A stretch of DNA of 64,000 nt from Prorocentrum cordatum (lineage: Eukaryota; Sar; Dinophyceae; Prorocentrales; Prorocentraceae). The notes under the pieces are model-generated. The model saw nothing but the letters and a program-made list of their open reading frames with translations. It was not told the origin of the DNA and made no database searches. The position numbers were made by a program, and so were the translations under genes. The first letter of the stretch is position 1, and every line of letters starts with the position of its first letter. Shown piece by piece: positions 22,487 to 32,449 of the stretch. The stretch is from NCBI GenBank assembly GCA_963575745.1, contig CAUYUJ010014191.1, forward strand, positions 319,385 to 383,384. The letters are read 5' to 3'.

Positions 22487-23618
22487 CTGGCTTGGGCGAT
22501 TGTGCCACCATTACTGATGGAATCAACATTTTCTCTCTGCATTGTGCAATGGTGGACTCGTGCAGCAGATTTCATCACCACCCGTCCAGCACTGCATGCC
22601 GCTGGAGCCTTCAGGCTACGCCTGTTCGTCACACTCCGATATCGAGATTTCTTTCTAGACATTTGCTGTCTTGGACACCGTCGTTGAGCTTTACCTCGGC
22701 AAGCTCGGCCTGCGTTCCCGGCTTCGACCTGGCGCTCCCCTTCTGAGTCCAATGCAGCACTGAGGCAGGCTCAGCCAACCTCTATTCCATATTTGTGGCT
22801 GGGCAGCCCCCAGTCTTTCCCACTATTCACTTTCGTTGCTATCTCCGACGCGGGAGGCCTGAATCTGCGAGGAATCGCGGGGCCCAGGGAGCGCACCTCG
22901 TCGTCGCGGCCGATTCTGCTGTTCGGAAGAACCAGCGCGCCAAGGCGTCTCTTCTCGCTTGGCGACCCACGAGGCTGAAACGTGTTGTCGCTTCCACGAG
23001 CGCAGCTGAGACTCTCAGTCTTTCGGCAGCGCTCGCGGAGGCCCAATGGCTTCAAGTCATATGGGAAGATGTGTTTTTCAAGGGCGTTCCGCGCCCAGAC
23101 TGGCATCTCAGCCAGGCCCCGTTTTCAGTAGTTTTGAGCAACGATTGTGAATTTGCCAGTCAGACTTCCAGTTCTTTCAGTGGTCGTTGCCAAGTGCGCG
23201 TCCGACACCCTTAGTCGTAACTCAGCTGGCTCGAGAAGACAGGAGAACAGCCATATAATTGGTTGTTTTTTTCGAGACGCCATGTCCAGTATAGGCTCAT
23301 AAATCCGATGGGTCCCTCACGGCCGTATGGCGGCGGACGCCGCGGCCAAGGCGGATCCGGGTCGTGGCAACCTGGCGCTGGCTGATCTGTTGTGTCGAGG
23401 CTCGATTTGTTTGATCGACGAAGAAGGGCCGATGTCTGAGAGAGCGGCCGATTCGGCTCTGAAAAGTCGCTCCAGGACCGCCTCGAAGAGGGAACTAGCA
23501 CGCGCCTGCGAGGACCTTCGCCAGGGGAGCATAAGAGACTGTGGGTCAGTCGAGGTTGCCCAGAGGGAGAGTGAGGGTAATTATGGCCTGCTGTCTGCCC
23601 CACTGAAAGTGGACCCGC
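22487..23618 (+). pseudogene. RNase H region and 3' end of the copia-like element
   Basis: About 22487-22790 holds nothing I recognise. RNase H then appears as FVAISDAGGLNLRG (first Asp) and, in another frame, KRVVASTSAAETLSLSAALA followed by EAQWLQVIWEDV (Glu). LSNDCEFASQTSSSF lies where the later substrate-binding segment is expected. The last ~300 bp before the LTR are degenerate, including a short Ala/Asp-rich frame. A modest purine stretch (GAAAGTGGA) lies just before the 3' LTR. Confidence 0.65.
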
Positions 23619-23796
23619 TGTCCTGTTTTTCCCTTTGCCCCTTCCTCCGCTCGTGACAGACAGCGTGCTCTGCAGCCCTTTGGGCTTTAGGGGCGCTCGC
23701 GTGCCCAGTGACTGTTTTACCGTTCGTGCTCTCGGGGAACGCTCTAAATATATCCGCACGCACATGCGAACACTGCGTCTCCCATGCCAGCTGACA
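23619..23796 (+). repeat. 3' LTR of the copia-like element
   Basis: TGTCCTGTTTTTCCC to CCATGCCAGCTGACA, matching 13815-13988. By eye it shows about a dozen or more substitutions and small indels near the start, so the insertion is not recent. Confidence 0.9.
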
Positions 23797-23853
23797 AGGG
23801 GGAAAGGTGACTAACATACTACGATGGGGATGTACCATTAAGTTCAAGAGCCA
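23797..23853 (-). repeat. Split direct repeat A2, second part (right of the copia insertion)
   Basis: AGGGGGAAAGGTGACTAAC to GTTCAAGAGCCA matches 30818-30874. Joined to 13777-13814 and counting the duplicated AGGG once, it restores a 91-bp repeat equal in length to A1. Confidence 0.85.
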
Positions 23854-23859
23854 TTATTA

Positions 23860-24141
23860 ACAGTTTTACCCATCTACTCAGAACCAATCTGGGGAGGGGC
23901 TGAACACCCTCGAAGGGGGCGGCGGAACTGAGCCCGAGAGGGCTGTTCAGAGCCCGACTGAAACAAGACAGACACGACGATCCTTTCACCGCAGCGCCGT
24001 GCGGGCGGGGCCCCAACCCTTAGATTCTTCAACGAAAAACGCCAACACTGGGTGCGAGCTTCCAGAGCTTCGGCATCCCGTCTCAGCTACCTGAGCATCA
24101 AAACAGGACGTCCTAGCATAATGCATTTTTCGGCCCCTCCC
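23860..24141 (-). repeat. Split direct repeat B1 of the YR element
   Basis: Matches B2 at 13503-13755 along its length, apart from an internal length difference near CCATCTACTCAGAACC. It lies just downstream, on the minus strand, of the recombinase frame. Confidence 0.8.
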
Positions 24142-24329
24142 GGCCGACCCCACGGGGCCACTGGCCAAAGGCCTGAACTTCAAAAACAGGCGAGCACGGG
24201 CAAGAAGGGAGGGAGGGAAGCAAGGCTGAACTGCGTTTGTAAAACTAGGAACCACGGCCACCCCCCCAAGGGCCCACTCGTCCCAGACTCGGCCCTTGTG
24301 AAAGACAGGTGAAGAGAGTAGGGGCAGGT
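24142..24329 (-). other. 3' non-coding region of the YR element
   Basis: Unique sequence between the recombinase frame and B1. No motif recognised. Confidence 0.4.
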
Positions 24330-25100
24330 CTACTGAGACCCGCACATGCGCACGGGCACTTCGCGCTCACGGCCGCTCGCGAGCGCCTGGACGAGGCGCT
24401 TGCCGAGCGGCGTCCCCGCGCCGGGGCCTCGCGCGATGGCGTCGTGCGCCGCCTGCCGCGGGCGGCGCCAGAAGGCGCAGCCCTGCCTGATCTGCGAGCC
24501 CTCGAGCTCGCTGAGCTTCTCCACCAGGACGCGGCACTCGGTGTACCTCTGCAGCCCAGCAGTGGGGGCCCAGCGCCCACGGCGGCGCGCCGCCTCCAGG
24601 TCGCCGCCCAGCGCCGCGAACCTCGCAGCCGCCGGGCGCCGCTCCCCGCGCGGTGGGCCCATCTTCTCGAGGCCGACGTCCTTCAGCGTCTTCAGCCAGA
24701 GTTTGTGGAAGCTCGGCTGGGTGAACGTGAAGACTTGATCCTCGGGCTCGCGGTCCTGGACCAGGACCGCCAGCAGGATCCTCGAGATCGGCCGCTCTAG
24801 TAGGACCGCTCCCTGGTTGGCGCCCGTCTTGGTTTTCTGGCCCATCATGCGGGGATGATGCATGCGCAGCCCTCCAGCAGGTGGCCCATCTCGAGCACCC
24901 TCGTGATGATCACCCCCATCGCTTGGAATGGGATCGGGTGCCCCTCGCCACCGAACTGCATGCGCTTCCACGACTGAAACGCCCGATGCGCCGTGGGGAG
25001 CTTGCTTCGGTGGTCTTCGAAGATGTGCATGAACCCGTTGAAGGCGAGCGAGGCCTTCATCTAGTTGTCGCCCCGCAGGTAGCGGAGGTCGCTGATGTAG
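24330..25100 (-). pseudogene. Tyrosine-recombinase-like C-terminal region of the YR element
   Basis: The minus frame reads KTGANQGAVLLERPISRILL, FTFTQPSFHKLWLKTLKDVG and, near the end, LEAARRRGRWAPTAGLQRYT. The RRRGRW...RY pattern is the conserved C-terminus with the nucleophilic Tyr of DIRS-type recombinases. The H-x-x-R part is not in this frame. A PHRAGSGARR-like stretch appears one frame over at the expected place, which suggests a frameshift. The upstream segment LPTAHRAFQSWKRMQFGG (about 24970) fits the N-terminal half. The product would integrate the cDNA circle. This copy is defective. Confidence 0.6.
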
Positions 25101-27127
25101 TTGCCGATGGCGCGGCCCCTCTGCCCCAGCGTCATGAAGGGTACCTCCCCGCGCCTGCAATCGACAGGGAAGGCCCTCACCTCCCGCTCGTAGACGACGT
25201 TGGTCGAGTCGTCCACAGCGTGGACCACCAGGCGGTTGTTCCAGCGAGGGCGGTCCAGCTTGGCTTGCTGCCAGGCGCGCGCCCCTGGCTTCTGGAGCGG
25301 GGGGGCGAACCCTCCACGTCGTACTCCATGCGCCGCGTGTAGCGCCGTCACCAGCGCGATCCAGAAGGACAACCTGCCGCTGCTTCTCGCAGCCGACGCA
25401 GCTCCCGATGCGGCAGCAGCAGGGGTCCACGTCGCCGAGGTAGACGTCCGCAGCCGCCACGATCTCGCTTGGGAGGCGTGAGCCTCCCTGCTGAGAAGGT
25501 AGCCGAGCTGCAGGCGCGCCGCCAAGGTCCCGCAGATCACCGCCGCCGTTCCAGCACCTTCAGCAGCGGCCGCACCGCCTTCGGCGTCGTCCTCATCCTG
25601 TGGGCCTCCTTGGTCTCGTCCGCCGCCCCGATGTCGACCCCCCTGCTCGGCCCGTCCGCCATGTTCCATTGATGGGGGGCCCATCGGTCGTAGCCCCTGA
25701 TGCCCAGCGCCAGCGCGATGCCACAGGCTACCCGCGTCATCCTCAGAAGGGCCGTCGCCGACGAGCGACCCTTTTGCAGCGCGCCCATTGAGACCACCGG
25801 GCCCGTCATTATCACGGCCCGCTTGTCCCATTATCTCGAGGATCTTGCCAGATGCCGAAGCACGCTGATCACGCACCTCAGCTCCAGCACGTCGTTGTGT
25901 TCCTCCGCTTCCCAGCGCCCTCTGAAGAGCTCGCACCACCTCGTCTCGTCGACCCAGGAGGAACCGATCGGCATCACCTGCCCCCAGCTCCGTGCCACCC
26001 GAGGTCGTCCTTGCCGACGCCGCACTTGCGCCCCCTTCGGTACCTCGGCCCAGGCGTAGTCGAGTTTCTCGAGCTTCGCGGCGTAGCGGCCCACGAAGTC
26101 GCCCCCGTAGCTGATGGCGACGCCCGAGACCAGCGCGAAGTCGCCCCACAGCCCGTCGCTCTCCACGAGCACCGCCAGGTTGGTCAGCACCAGCATTTCC
26201 CCCGCCTCCAGCGAGAAGATGCCCTCCGAGGCGGCAAGCCTGTCCCAGGGGGGCCACTCCAGCACTTTCAGCGCAACAGGCCTCACGATGCCGAAGCCCA
26301 GCCCCTCGCGGACGGCGAGCCTGGCGATCTCGACGATCACTTGCGCGAAGAAGTTGTCCTGGTCGATCTTGTGCTGCATCCTGTCGCTGACACCCTCGTG
26401 GCCCCAGGGCGCGCGCGCGCTCCGATAGTAGTCCAAGAAGGTGTCCAGGAACATGGTGAGGTGGCAGACAATGTACCAACGCCTCCTCAGGCGGCTGACG
26501 AGGCGCCCCGCCACCACCACATCCAACAGCTCCTCCGTCCGTACGTCCTCTTATCAAAGCGGCTACCTGGTGCCCGAGCTCTCCTTTCAGGTCCAGCAAC
26601 CCTTGCTGCAGCGTCAGTATGCCAGGCCGACCCTCGCGCGGATGCATCATCTCGTCCTCCTCCAGGCCCGCCTTGCTCGCCTCCTCCTCTATCTCCACGT
26701 GCGTCTCCCCAACCCGAATCTGCCGCGCCTGCTCGGCTCCACGGTCCAGCTCGTCCCTGATCTCCTCCACATTCGACTTCGTCGCCACCGCGCCGAAGCC
26801 CTCGTCGCTCGCATCGGTCATGTAGACCGTCGTGTGCCAGTCCAACTCCAGGTTCGCCTCGAAGAAGATTGCCAGCGCCCCCAGAGCTTTCAGCTCGTCC
26901 GAGACAGCGACAGGAAGCCGCTGCGGTCTCTCGGCGTCCTCGCCCGCGAAGCTGCCGACCCACTGGTAGCAGGCGTCCAGGATCGCAAAGGCGGGCCTGC
27001 AGACCAGCATCGCCCATGCCCAGCAGCCCACCACCGTGGCCAGCTCCCGCGGCCGCACGGACTGATTCACCACGATCGCCTCGGTGCAGATTATCAGGTC
27101 CTTCACCTTCTCGGGGTAGATCTTCAA
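25101..27127 (-). pseudogene. RNase H region of the YR element
   Basis: The minus strand carries RPRELATVVGCWAWAMLVCR, then TVYMTDASDEGFGAVAT (first Asp). Further on, in other frames, come HNDVLELRCVISVLRHLA (Glu), VVSMGALQKGRSSA and GYDRWAPHQWNMADGPSRG. These match in order the RNase H of DIRS-like elements, including the closing W..h.N.AD.PSR. The position of the next catalytic Asp reads Met-Thr-Gly-Pro, so it appears lost. The intervening frames are rich in Arg/Gly and reflect frame breaks. Confidence 0.7.
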
Positions 27128-28520
27128 CGTGTGAGGTCGTCCCGATATGGTAAGCCCTGGCCCTCGCCGAAGTCCCTCCCTGATTCCTCTTTGTGCACTG
27201 CGAGGCCCTTTGCATTCAAGTAGCTCCAGACGTGCCTTTTGCTCACCTCGAGATCCACATCCTCCCCATCCTTCACGAGTCCAGACCTATGTAGTCGTCG
27301 ATGCACAGCAACAACAGAAGCGCGGTCCTTGCAAAACTCGGGCACGGCTTGCCCAAGGTGATCTGCTCCGTGGACAGTCCCTCCATGGACTCGATACAGT
27401 CGACAAAGGCAGAGTGGGCCAGGAAGACCGCCCAGGCCGCGCGCATCACCGGCGCGACCGACCCCACCCCCACGGCACCCGCGGGCGGAGTAGGAAGGGC
27501 CACGCCTGCTTCCTTCGCAAAAGGTGCGCAGCTTCTCGGGCGTACCCCCCTCTAGCGCGAAGTGCTCTGCCAGACCGTCCGTCCACCTCAACCTGTAGAA
27601 CCAGTCGGGTACGTCCCCCTGGAAGCTCCCCAGCACGCGGTCAGGATGTCGCTCGTCAGCTCCAGCTCGGACAGGGCGGACGGCGACCCCACCGGCGTCC
27701 ACGGTGGTCGCCGAAAGAGCAGATTCACCTTCCGAGCGTCCCAGATAAGGCGAGACTTGATCACGTCCCGCCCGTTCTCGCTCACGTCCTTTGCCACGCA
27801 GAAGAGCCCCACGGTGTGCTTCACCTCCTTGACGTATTGGACCCTGCCTGATTGCACCATCCTCATGGCCACGGTGAGCCTGGTGCGTCGATCCTTCCAG
27901 CCTGGGTCGGAGTAGCTCTTGATGCTCTCGTACCTCTACCAGTCCACCTCCTTGGGGCCCTCCAGCATCCGACTCTCGAAGCGCCCCAGGTAGGGCGCTG
28001 CGGTCGCCGGGAGGCCCGCCAGGGGCAGGCCCGCGGCCCCCGGGGGCGGCAGCGAAACCTGGTCCGCCACCATCCTGCAGAGGTCGCCCTTCTTGATAAA
28101 CGCAGTAGATGATGTAGTCTGCTCCTTGCCGCACCCTCCGCCCGCCGCATAGCCCGAGCTGTCGGACCCCCGCAGACGGCGAAGCACCGCCTTGCCGTCG
28201 CCGGTGCCCCCCCGCGCCCCGAGCGCGGCGCGGCGATCCCAGATGTCGTAGACAACCTTGCGCTGGAGCCCAGTAGCCTCCGACCACGGGCTCGGCGCAG
28301 CCGCCCCATCGGCCGTGCCAACCCGCCCAACGGCGAGGGCACGAAGCGATCGAACCGTCCGACAGGTGCGCTGGCAAGTCAAACGCAGCTGCTCTGCCGT
28401 AAAGCCCAAACTCGAGGCCCTCGTCACCAGCGGTCCCGTCGGCGAGGGCAGGCTCCGAAGTGGGTCCTTCTCTCGGAAGTCCATCATCATCTGGGCGACG
28501 TAAAGGAAGCACCCGCCCAC
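27124..28520 (-). pseudogene. Reverse transcriptase region of the YR element
   Basis: Upstream frame 28520-27936 (GCFLYVAQMMMDFREKDPLR ... LGRFESRMLEGPKEVDW) ends at a TAG. After it, RMVQSGRVQYVKEVKHTVGL and SRLIWDARKVNLLFRRPPWT give the fingers and palm. VPDWFYRLRW follows in another frame, then LLLLLCIDDYIGLDS with the catalytic Asp pair (27292-27309). The last part (LEVSKRHVWSYLNAKGLAVH) is thumb-like. The pieces are collinear but lie in at least three frames, so the gene is dead. Confidence 0.72.
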
Positions 28521-28791
28521 CTGGAGCGCGACGTAGATTGGGGGCAGTGGTGAAGCTCAGGTCCGCGATATACAAGACACGGCCTGAACTCAAATTGCCC
28601 CGCAGCCCAGCGTCAACTCGGCTGGCGAGGATCAGCACGGCGAACCCGAGGGCCTTGACTCTCCTGCTCCACCCTCGGCCTGACGATCTCCCCGCTGACG
28701 ATCCCGACGCAGCACAGATCCACAGGAGTGAGCACAGCAGTGCGAGACTTGCCCAAGGGACGCCACTCCAAAGCGTACCCTCGGGCCACAC

Positions 28792-29674
28792 CTATTCGTC
28801 ATCCTTGGGCGCCGCGTCCCGCACCGACGTCGGGTGCTTCTGGATCTGCGCCCTCTTCCTCAGCTTGTCCGTCACTTCGTCGTCGGCCAGGGGGACCTCG
28901 ATGGTGTCATGGGGAGTCAGCCGCAGGTACTCCTCTCCGAGCGACCAGTCAACCTTCGACTTCCACTTGGCCCCACTCGCGTTGCGAGGTCTTCCAGTCG
29001 TGCTCGCACGTGACCCCCTCATAGGCCTTCATGATCGCGTACATCTTGAGGCAGCTCAGCTCGCTCGCTTGGGAATTGATCAGCCCTTTGAAGTCCCCCG
29101 AGGCCATCATGCGGCCCAGCGTCATCGCGAGGACCAGCATCTCGTTGGCGATGGGAGCTCTCGTGAGCTCCTTGCTCCTCAGCCACTCCTGCACCTCGAT
29201 CTTCGCAGAGCGGCCCTCCCAACAGACCTTGCTCAGCACCGTCGGCGCCACCCGAGTCCTGATCCCCCCAACGCGCATGTTGGGGACGTGCTCGTAGCTC
29301 TTCAAGGTCTGAATGAGGGCGTCCCTGGGGCTCCTGCTCTCCAGCTCGAGCTGAGCGATCGCGTCCGAGACCGAGTCCGAGGGGACGGACGGCAGCCTCT
29401 CCCACTCCGACTCGGAGGCCGACTTGCCAGCCTCGCGCCCGTTTCCTTTCGTCCCTTGGTCGGAGTCGCTCTTCACCATCTCCTCGTGCTCGTTCAACTT
29501 GGCGATGAACTGGTCAAGCTGCGCCGATGTGGGCACAGCACATTCCTCAGCAGAGCTGTTCGCCGCACCCGCAGGTACGGCAGGCGGCTCCTTCTTGCTC
29601 TGCTTAAGCGCCTCCGTGATTGCCGCCAGCCCTGCTCGCAGCTCACTCTGTCCTCGTTGCAGCTCGGCGTGCAA
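28792..29674 (-). pseudogene. gag-like region of the YR element, 3' part
   Basis: Frame 29674-28949 has an amphipathic, coiled-coil-like start (AELQRGQSELRAGLAAITEA), an acidic linker and a globular part (KSYEHVPNMRVGGIRTRVAP, VCWEGRSAKIEVQEWLRSKE, LVLAMTLGRMMASGDFKGLI). After a shift near 28975 it goes on as AKWKSKVDWSLGEEYLRLTP to a stop at 28792. I do not know a named family. Position before the RT and lack of catalytic motifs suggest a structural gag protein. The segment 28521-28791 has two hydrophobic stretches in one frame and no assignment. Confidence 0.5.
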
Positions 29675-30777
29675 CCCTTCGCGTCGGGCTCATCGTCCGA
29701 GTCGGGCACCGTGGTCCCCAAGATCAGCTCTCCCTCGGACACGTCAGACTCTGAGTCGGAGTCCGCGAACCCCTGCCACTGGCGGAACATGTAGTTCAGC
29801 AGCCACACCCCGAAGATCACGCCCCCGAGCCCCATCGAGATCGCCTCCAGCTCGCCTGACTCCCAAGCCTCCACCAGGAGCCCCCAGTAGTCAGACACCT
29901 CCTCCGCCGTCTCCTTCGCAGCCACCGCCGCCTCGCACATCTTGTGAAAGAGCGGCCCCAGGTGGAAGTACCTCCAGATCCGCCAAGCTGCGAAGGCCCC
30001 ACCGGCGAGGCCGCCCCACGAACGGTGCAACCACCCGTAGCAGAACAGGTTCGACCCCATGGCCCAGACCCAGGTCACCAGCCCCGCCTTCTTCGAGACC
30101 TTTTTCCTCCCACTCGACCAGAAGCCCTTTTTCTTGTCCGAGGCCTTGTTCAGCTTGACATTCTCGGCGTCCAGCTCCTTCAGTGCTATCAGGCGGGAGG
30201 AGGCGGCCAACACCATATCCCTCGTCGTGTCCGTCAGGCCAGGGAAAGGGATCCAGTTGCTGATCCCCCGCGGAGGTTTGGTGAAGACCGACTGCTTGTC
30301 TTTCAGGCACACGATCTGTACCCTGAGGTACGGGTCGACGCAAGTCCACGTCTGGTCGGCCGCCTTCCCGACCCGCTCCACGAGCAGCATGACTACGCCC
30401 GAGGCCTGCCCCTTGGGCAGGTAGTAGATCCTGTTCCACTGCCCCCAGCCGCCCATGACGAGCGGCGCGCTGCCGACGACGTTGACGTCAGCCGCGATGT
30501 CGATGAGCTCGACCGTCTCCGACTCGGCGGTCTCCTCACGCGCGTCCCCCTCGGTGTCGTCCTCCTCCTCCTCCTCGCCCGCGAAGCGCAGGCCGAAGAG
30601 GTCCAGGACCTGGTCCTGACTCAGGCCGCTCCCCGCGGCCAGCACCTCCTGGAGGTCGCCCGAGAGGCCCAGGAACGCGAGCACAGCGCCCGCGAGCGCG
30701 AATGGCCGCGGAATGACTCCGCGGTGGGATGGCTGTGCCCAGGCACGACCGCTGAAAGGCCCGCCCGCGGGTCTCAC
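29494..30777 (-). pseudogene. gag-like region of the YR element, 5' part
   Basis: A 427-codon frame that begins just inside A1. It has an acidic patch (GEEEEEDDTEGD), a folded-looking segment with GGWGQWNRIYYLPKGQASG and CVDPYLRVQIVCLKDKQSVF, and two aromatic/hydrophobic stretches (AGLVTWVWAMGSNLFCYGW and ISMGLGGVIFGVWLLNYMF) that could be membrane-associated. A Ser/Asp-rich tail follows. The listed start is a GTG, so the true start is uncertain. The next frame probably continues it after a 1-nt shift near 29680. No family recognised. Confidence 0.5.
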
Positions 30778-30783
30778 CCGTGC

Positions 30784-30874
30784 CGACTTGAGCCCGAACG
30801 GGGGCGGGAGAGGACAGAGGGGGAAAGGCGGCTAACAGATTACGATGGGGATGTAAAATTAAGTTCAAGAACCA
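30784..30874 (-). repeat. Split direct repeat A1 of the YR element
   Basis: CGACTTGAGCCCGAACGGGG to GTTCAAGAACCA, 91 bp. It is uninterrupted here and interrupted by the copia element in A2. Its inner end on the minus strand reads TTCGGGCTCAAG. Confidence 0.85.
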
Positions 30875-30879
30875 CCAGA

Positions 30880-31638
30880 TGTCGGAGTAGTCGGCGGGGG
30901 GGCCAGGGTCGCTGCCTGAACCCCCCATGGGCGCCCCCCGCGGTTTTTTGGGGGGGTCCAGAGCTCCCGAGACGGCCCGGGCCCGCGCCGAAACAGGCCA
31001 CGACAGGCTCAGGAGGTCCCAGAAGGGCCCAAGACGGTCCCAACAGGCCCCGAAGACGCCCAGGATGCCCTCAAGACGGCCGGCGAGGATTCCAACGCGC
31101 TCCAGGACGGATTCAAGAGGCTCCCCAAGAAGGCCTTGGGATTCGAGATTCATAAGTTTTACGATTGTTTTTGAAGGATTTGGGCGTTCTCGCTTTTCCC
31201 GCTTCCCAGCGCTCCGTCACGGCATCAGAGGCCCTTCCGATTGCTCCAAGACGACCCACGAGGCCCCGCAGAGGGCCCCAAGACGGCCCAGGAGGCTTCC
31301 CAGAAAACCCAAGTGTGCCCCAAGAGCGCCCCAAGAGGGGGCCCAGAGGGGGACCGCGAACCGATATTTCGATGTCTCTGGCCCTGGAGGCCACCAGTAG
31401 GCCCCCGGAGGCCACCAAGAGGCTCCCACGAAGCCCCATGAGGCCCGCAAGAGGCCCCCAGGAAGCCCCAAGAGGCCCCCGAGGGGCCCCCAGGGAACGC
31501 CCAAGAGGCCCCCCAGCACACCCCAACAAATCATGTCCCCAGAAAGCTTTCCGGGGACATGGTTCATCATGGGCCCGAGAGTCTCTGGAGGTCCCGAAGT
31601 ATCCTTGCGCTACTGGAGAGCTGTCTGGGAAGTTGACT
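30880..31638 (+). repeat. CCCAAGACGG family, sense copy
   Basis: Units such as GGCCCAAGACGGTCCCAACA. AT-richer islands lie at about 31150-31195 (TTTTACGATTGTTTTTGAAG) and 31345-31375 (AACCGATATTTCGATGTC). Confidence 0.7.
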
Positions 31639-31714
31639 GGGAACATGACTGATCGCCTTCTCGCGGCCCTCCGAGGATCGTTTCGCACCAAGTTGTCCCA
31701 AGTGCCCTCTTGAA

Positions 31715-31762
31715 CCGACGACGACGGCGAAGACGACGAAACGACGAAGACGAGGATGACGA

Positions 31763-31846
<84 letters not shown>

Positions 31847-31890
31847 CGAAGAGGCGACGACGACATTGCGACGACGACGACGACGACGAC
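31715..31890. repeat. (GAC)n microsatellite
   Basis: Near-pure ACG/GAC triplets inside the retroposon-like repeat. Unit 2 carries a shorter tract with a GCGCGCCCCAAG interruption. Confidence 0.95.
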
Positions 31891-32136
31891 GGCACGCCCC
31901 AACAGGCTTCCCAAATCTATGTCCCCTGAAGACCTTCTGGGAACCAGATTCATCAGGCCTCCGCCCCCCTACGCAACCATCTTCCCCGAAAGCCTTCCAG
32001 AATGCGGATTGACATGCGTGGACTTCGCATTGCCCATCATGCGTTCAGCGTTATTCGCCCTTCTTCAATTCCCGTTCAAACCATCTGTGGTCCACTACTT
32101 CAGTGGAGCAGTGAACTCGTCAAGGTCTGGGGCCTG

Positions 32137-32170
32137 CTAGAACCTGAGCGCGCGCGAGCGATTGTTCTAG
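32137..32170. repeat. Hairpin element, CTAGAACC...TTGTTCTAG
   Basis: Same outer arms as at 13285 with a shorter CG core (CGCGCGCGAGCG). It is followed ten bases later by a (CATA)n tract. Confidence 0.85.
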
Positions 32171-32180
32171 TGTGTTTCTA

Positions 32181-32322
32181 CATACATACATACATACATA
32201 CATACATACATACATCCATACATCCATACACATATACATACATACATACATACATACATACATACATACATACATACATACATACATACATACATACATA
32301 CATACATACATACATACATACA

Positions 32323-32353
<31 letters not shown>

Positions 32354-32424
32354 CATACATACATACATACATACATACATACATACATACATACATACAT
32401 ACATACATACATACATACACATAT
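32181..32424. repeat. (CATA)n microsatellite
   Basis: About 60 tetranucleotide units with a few interruptions. His-Thr-Tyr-Ile or Cys-Met-Tyr-Val frames are artefacts. The matching tract in unit 2 is about 190 bp. Confidence 0.97.
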
Positions 32425-32449
32425 GGGAAATCCCGGCCCCGGGGCCCTG

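Larger units (their letters stand above)
13815..23796 (+). mobile_element. Ty1/copia-like LTR retrotransposon with extra methyltransferase-like domain
   Basis: The element has short LTRs (174 and 178 bp, about 90% alike by eye, both TGTC...GACA), a 4-bp target duplication and a primer-binding-site-like TGG right after the 5' LTR. The domain order is gag, protease, methyltransferase-like, integrase, reverse transcriptase, zinc finger and RNase H. Integrase before reverse transcriptase is the Ty1/copia order. Numerous frameshifts make it a defective copy. It is inserted in A2 of the YR element in the opposite orientation. Confidence 0.88.
13503..30874 (-). mobile_element. Tyrosine-recombinase (DIRS/Ngaro/PAT-like) retrotransposon with split direct repeats, interrupted by a copia element
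   Basis: Read on the minus strand the order is A1 (30874-30784), gag-like frames, reverse transcriptase, RNase H, a tyrosine-recombinase-like C-terminus, B1 (24141-23860), A2 (23853-23797 joined to 13814-13777) and B2 (13755-13503). A1-ORFs-B1-A2-B2 is the split-direct-repeat plan known for Ngaro/PAT-type YR retrotransposons. Without the copia insertion the element is about 7.4 kb. A1 and A2 are both 91 bp and differ at nine positions by my alignment. The ORFs are broken by several frameshifts and stops, so this copy is inactive. The repeat order is seen directly. The class assignment combines that order with the RT-RNase H-YR gene order. Confidence 0.78.
31639..32170 (+). repeat. Hairpin-ended retroposon-like repeat, copy 1
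   Basis: Begins GGGAACATGACTGATCGCC and continues with CTCGCGGCCCTCCGAGGATC, a variable GAC tract and CCTTCTGGGAACCAGATTCA. It ends with CAGTGGAGCAGTGAACTCGT followed by the hairpin. Copies lie at 41627-42164 and 55281-55696. A constant body, a terminal hairpin and then a variable microsatellite recall a non-LTR retroposon tail. I see no tRNA-like promoter boxes I would trust. Confidence 0.6.

Noticed and set aside
13503-24141. Outer B repeats as LTRs of one large LTR retrotransposon
   Set aside because: They lack TG...CA ends and a primer site. The true LTRs lie just inside with a target duplication. The A/B order fits split direct repeats of the minus-strand element.
24309-24800. Plus-strand frames opposite the YR element (also 24881-29794)
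   Set aside because: Shadow frames of GC-rich coding DNA. The minus strand carries the recognisable RT, RNase H and recombinase motifs.
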